This document shows positions 31,200 through 35,197 of a stretch of 35,197 nucleotides of DNA, one piece after another. The notes under the pieces were generated by a model. The model made no database searches. It was not told the origin of the DNA and was given only the letters and a program-made list of their open reading frames with translations. Each line of letters begins with the position of its first letter. Positions within the stretch are counted from its first letter, which is position 1. A program made the translations under genes and the position numbers. Source of the stretch: Deltaproteobacteria bacterium HGW-Deltaproteobacteria-14 (GTDB lineage Bacteria > Myxococcota_A > UBA9042 > PHBI01); NCBI GenBank assembly GCA_002841945.1, contig PHBI01000084.1:1-35197 (forward strand), given 5' to 3'.

Positions 31200-32254
31200 G
31201 GCGTGCCCCCGTGCTGCTTGAGGACGTCGCTGGCGATGTCGAAGATGTCGATGTCGGCGGTGCATTGTGCGCCGCAGCGCCCACACCCGACACAGAACGG
31301 ACGCGAATCGAACTTCTGTTGTAGATACTCGAACTTGCGCTTAACGCGATGGCGCTGTCGCGACGCAACAGTCGGCCGGAAGTCGTGGCCGTCCGCGACG
31401 ACCGCGAACTCGGGCAGCATGCAGCTGTCCCAGTCGCGGCAGCGGTGCCCCTCGTTGGGGTCGGCGAGGTCGACCTCGTCGTGGGTGTCGAAGCAGTAGC
31501 AGGTCGGGCAGACGAGGTTGCAGGTGCCGCAGGACAGGCAGCGCGCCGTGTGGGTCTCCCACAGCGGGGAGCTCCAGGACCGCTCGAGGGCCGCGGGCAG
31601 GTCGTCGGGGCTGCCGGGGAGCTGCCGCCCGAAGGGCTGCGGCCGCGCTGCGCGGTGGCGCGCCACGAGCGGCGCGGGGTCGTCGACCGGGGTGCCGTCG
31701 AGGTCGGCCATCAGCGCCTCACCGGTCGGCGTCCGGGCCTCGGCGAGGAGCGCGTCGTCCACCGGGGTGAGGAGAATGTCGGCCCCCTCGTCGCTGTCGA
31801 GGGAGCCGACGGCAGCACAAAAGCAGCGGTCGCTGCACGGCTTCGAGCAGCGGTAGGCCACGATGGTCGTGGCCTCGCGCCGCGCGAGATAGTGGGGATC
31901 GGGGTGATCGCCGTCGCGGTTGACGTGGTCCATCAGGGCGATGGCGGCGAGGTCGCACGGGCGGACCCCGGCGAGGACGCGCGGCCGGCGGTCGATGATC
32001 GGGGTGGCGCGAAACGAGCCGTCCGCCTGGTGCGCGAAGGTGAAGAGCACCTCGTTGGCGGGGGCGAAGGTCTTACCGGGGGGGAGCACCGTCGGCCGGT
32101 AGTCGGCGAAGGTGAGGCGGTCGTCCGGGCTCGTCCGCGCGAACCGCAGCCCGCCCGCCGGGCCGGTCTGGGGGAAGTCGACGAGGCGCTCGTTGGCGAG
32201 CCCGGCGATCCACGCGAGGGTGGCTTCCTCGGTGGCGACAATGGCACGACGCAT
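31196..32254 (-). CDS. Hydrogenase beta subunit, 4Fe-4S dicluster protein
   Basis: A sulfhydrogenase beta-type electron-transfer subunit (as in P. furiosus HydB), 352 residues. Two 4Fe-4S motifs are visible: ARCLSCGTCNLVCPTCYC (C239, C242, C245, C249) and FCVGCGRCGAQC (C321, C324, C327, C331). An additional cluster, CSKPCSDRCFC (136-146), may bind a third. VLAGVRPCDLAAIALMD is typical of the family. The last residues of the second motif are followed by Thr rather than Pro. It is the first gene of the operon, with GGGAGAGG 6-13 bases upstream of the ATG at 32254. Confidence 0.93.
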   Translation of the reverse strand: MRRAIVATEEATLAWIAGLANERLVDFPQTGPAGGLRFARTSPDDRLTFADYRPTVLPPGKTFAPANEVLFTFAHQADGSFRATPIIDRRPRVLAGVRPCDLAAIALMDHVNRDGDHPDPHYLARREATTIVAYRCSKPCSDRCFCAAVGSLDSDEGADILLTPVDDALLAEARTPTGEALMADLDGTPVDDPAPLVARHRAARPQPFGRQLPGSPDDLPAALERSWSSPLWETHTARCLSCGTCNLVCPTCYCFDTHDEVDLADPNEGHRCRDWDSCMLPEFAVVADGHDFRPTVASRQRHRVKRKFEYLQQKFDSRPFCVGCGRCGAQCTADIDIFDIASDVLKQHGGTP

Positions 32255-32303
32255 AAGACCTCTCCCGCATGGTGAGCGTTCTCGTCTGTCGTCACAACGG
32301 TCC

Positions 32304-32347
32304 TAACAACGTGCACAAGCTCTCGCAACGAAAGAGCTTCGTTGTTA
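32304..32347. promoter_or_regulatory. Strong bipartite hairpin upstream of the hydrogenase operon
   Basis: TAACAACG (32304-32311) pairs with CGTTGTTA (32340-32347), and inside it AAGCTCT (32317-32323) pairs with AGAGCTT (32333-32339), giving 15 pairs with a 5-base bulge and a 9-base loop. An alternative stem, CAACGAA (32326-32332) with TTCGTTG (32338-32344), would exclude the inner stem. The motif ACAACG also repeats at 32294 and 32306. It sits 50-93 bases before the operon start and may be a regulator site or leader structure. A weak promoter pair, TTGCGA/TAGGAC, overlaps it on the minus strand. Confidence 0.5.
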
Positions 32348-32674
32348 ACTCTTCACAGCGTTACGCCTGCACACGGAGCCTCGTTCCGCCCATGAACCTG
32401 CCCACTTGGGCGGGTTGACCGGGGGGGCTTGGCGACCCTCCGAAGATCCACCGATCGCGATGGCGTCGTTTCGGTCGCGCCCACCACGCCCTTCGCGGCC
32501 GCGCGGCAGACCACGCCGTGTCCCGACGCGCGACCTGCCGTGATGGGTAGGTTGACCACCCGCGCGCCGACCGTAGGGTTGCCGAACCAGCGGGGCCAGC
32601 ACCCCGCTTGGAGGGGCGGCTCCCGCGGCGCGACGAGCCCCCCGGATCCACGCAAGCGACCCTGGAGGTCCCGT
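32348..32674. other. Intergenic region between the hydrogenase operon and lon
   Basis: A 327-base gap between divergent genes. It holds a possible lon promoter (see 32552) and a GC hairpin (GCGGGG...CCCCGC near 32588-32612) in what would be the lon leader. The lon frame is open without a stop back to 32429, but the encoded stretch is unrelated to Lon. Nothing else is recognised. Confidence 0.35.
32552..32579 (+). promoter_or_regulatory. Possible lon promoter
   Basis: TTGACC (32552-32557) and TAGGGT (32574-32579) are separated by 16 bases, about 95 bases before the lon start. No CIRCE element or clear sigma-32 sequence is seen. Weak support. Confidence 0.3.
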
Positions 32675-35077
<2,403 letters not shown>

Positions 35078-35118
35078 GGCGAACCGAGACACCGTCGGCA
35101 TGCGCATGCCTGACCTCA

Positions 35119-35160
35119 GCCTGACCCCGCCTGAGCGTGGGGTCAGGCACCTTTACTTTT
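35119..35160 (+). terminator. Intrinsic terminator after lon, possibly part of a dispersed repeat
   Basis: GCCTGACCCC (35119-35128) pairs with GGGGTCAGGC (35139-35148), a perfect 10-bp stem with a 10-base loop, followed by ACCTTTACTTTTTACTTTT. The T-rich tail fits a rho-independent terminator 40 bases after the lon stop. The arm GCCTGACCCCG recurs exactly at the window end (35187-35197), so this could also be a REP-like palindrome. Confidence 0.6.
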
Positions 35161-35186
35161 TACTTTTGCCGCGACGCCGCCTGCCC

Positions 35187-35197
35187 GCCTGACCCCG
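35187..35197. repeat. Second copy of GCCTGACCCCG at the window edge
   Basis: An 11-base exact repeat of 35119-35129, cut by the window end. It may be the start of another palindrome of the same kind. Too short to classify alone. Confidence 0.4.

Noticed and set aside
32255..32420. Sigma-54 promoter (GG-N10-GC) for the hydrogenase operon
   Set aside because: No properly spaced TGGCAC/TTGC pair is found on the minus strand, and the two-component regulator lacks an NtrC-type domain.
32588..32612. CIRCE heat-shock operator in the lon leader
   Set aside because: The hairpin is a GC stem (GCGGGG/CCCCGC), not TTAGCACTC-N9-GAGTGCTAA.

Overview
The window is very GC-rich, gene-dense DNA, with G or C at most third codon positions, many GTG/TTG starts and ATGA/GTGA stop-start overlaps. 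Lipoprotein signals and a tripartite efflux pump show a Gram-negative envelope. Together with the group 3b-like hydrogenase and the large multidomain membrane proteins this suggests Myxococcota (former Deltaproteobacteria), but no rRNA or marker gene fixes the taxon. I see no tRNA, rRNA, CRISPR array or intact insertion sequence.

Layout. 1-1274: the 5' part of a lipoprotein gene and hemB, both on the minus strand. 1490-7905 (plus): a tight three-gene membrane operon made of an antiporter-like protein that appears to lack the catalytic Asp, a 1447-residue protein joining a CPA2-type antiporter to a long helical region and a P-loop NTPase with a winged-helix-like tail, and an MscS-type channel. 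This is the most unusual locus here. 7906-8551: a decayed beta-propeller-like gene split by a 173-bp inverted-repeat element. 8552-11052: a lipoprotein Cu/Zn superoxide dismutase, a D-2-hydroxyacid dehydrogenase, and a lipoprotein with ExbD-like features. 11135-17881 (minus): a TetR-regulated RND pump operon (regulator, outer-membrane factor, adaptor, pump) with two near-identical putative operators. 18214-21861 (plus): an envelope cluster with an extensin-like protein, a bPH-like membrane protein, an M15-type peptidase and a FemAB-like/GNAT acyltransferase. 21910-22311 (minus): a MaoC-like hydratase.

22377-32254 (minus): one long hydrogenase operon. Its order is four structural subunits (beta Fe-S, gamma flavoprotein, small, large), the endopeptidase, hypC, hypD, hypE, hypA, hypB, then a membrane histidine kinase whose GTG start overlaps the hypB stop, and a receiver-only response regulator. 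The genes describe a cytoplasmic NAD(P)-linked bidirectional [NiFe] hydrogenase (group 3b, sulfhydrogenase type), most of its maturation machinery (hypF is not in the window), and a linked two-component system. A striking hairpin precedes the operon. 32675-35077 (plus): lon protease, divergent from the hydrogenase operon, followed by a terminator-like palindrome that may belong to a dispersed repeat.

All calls come from reading the sequence and recalling family motifs; no database search was run.
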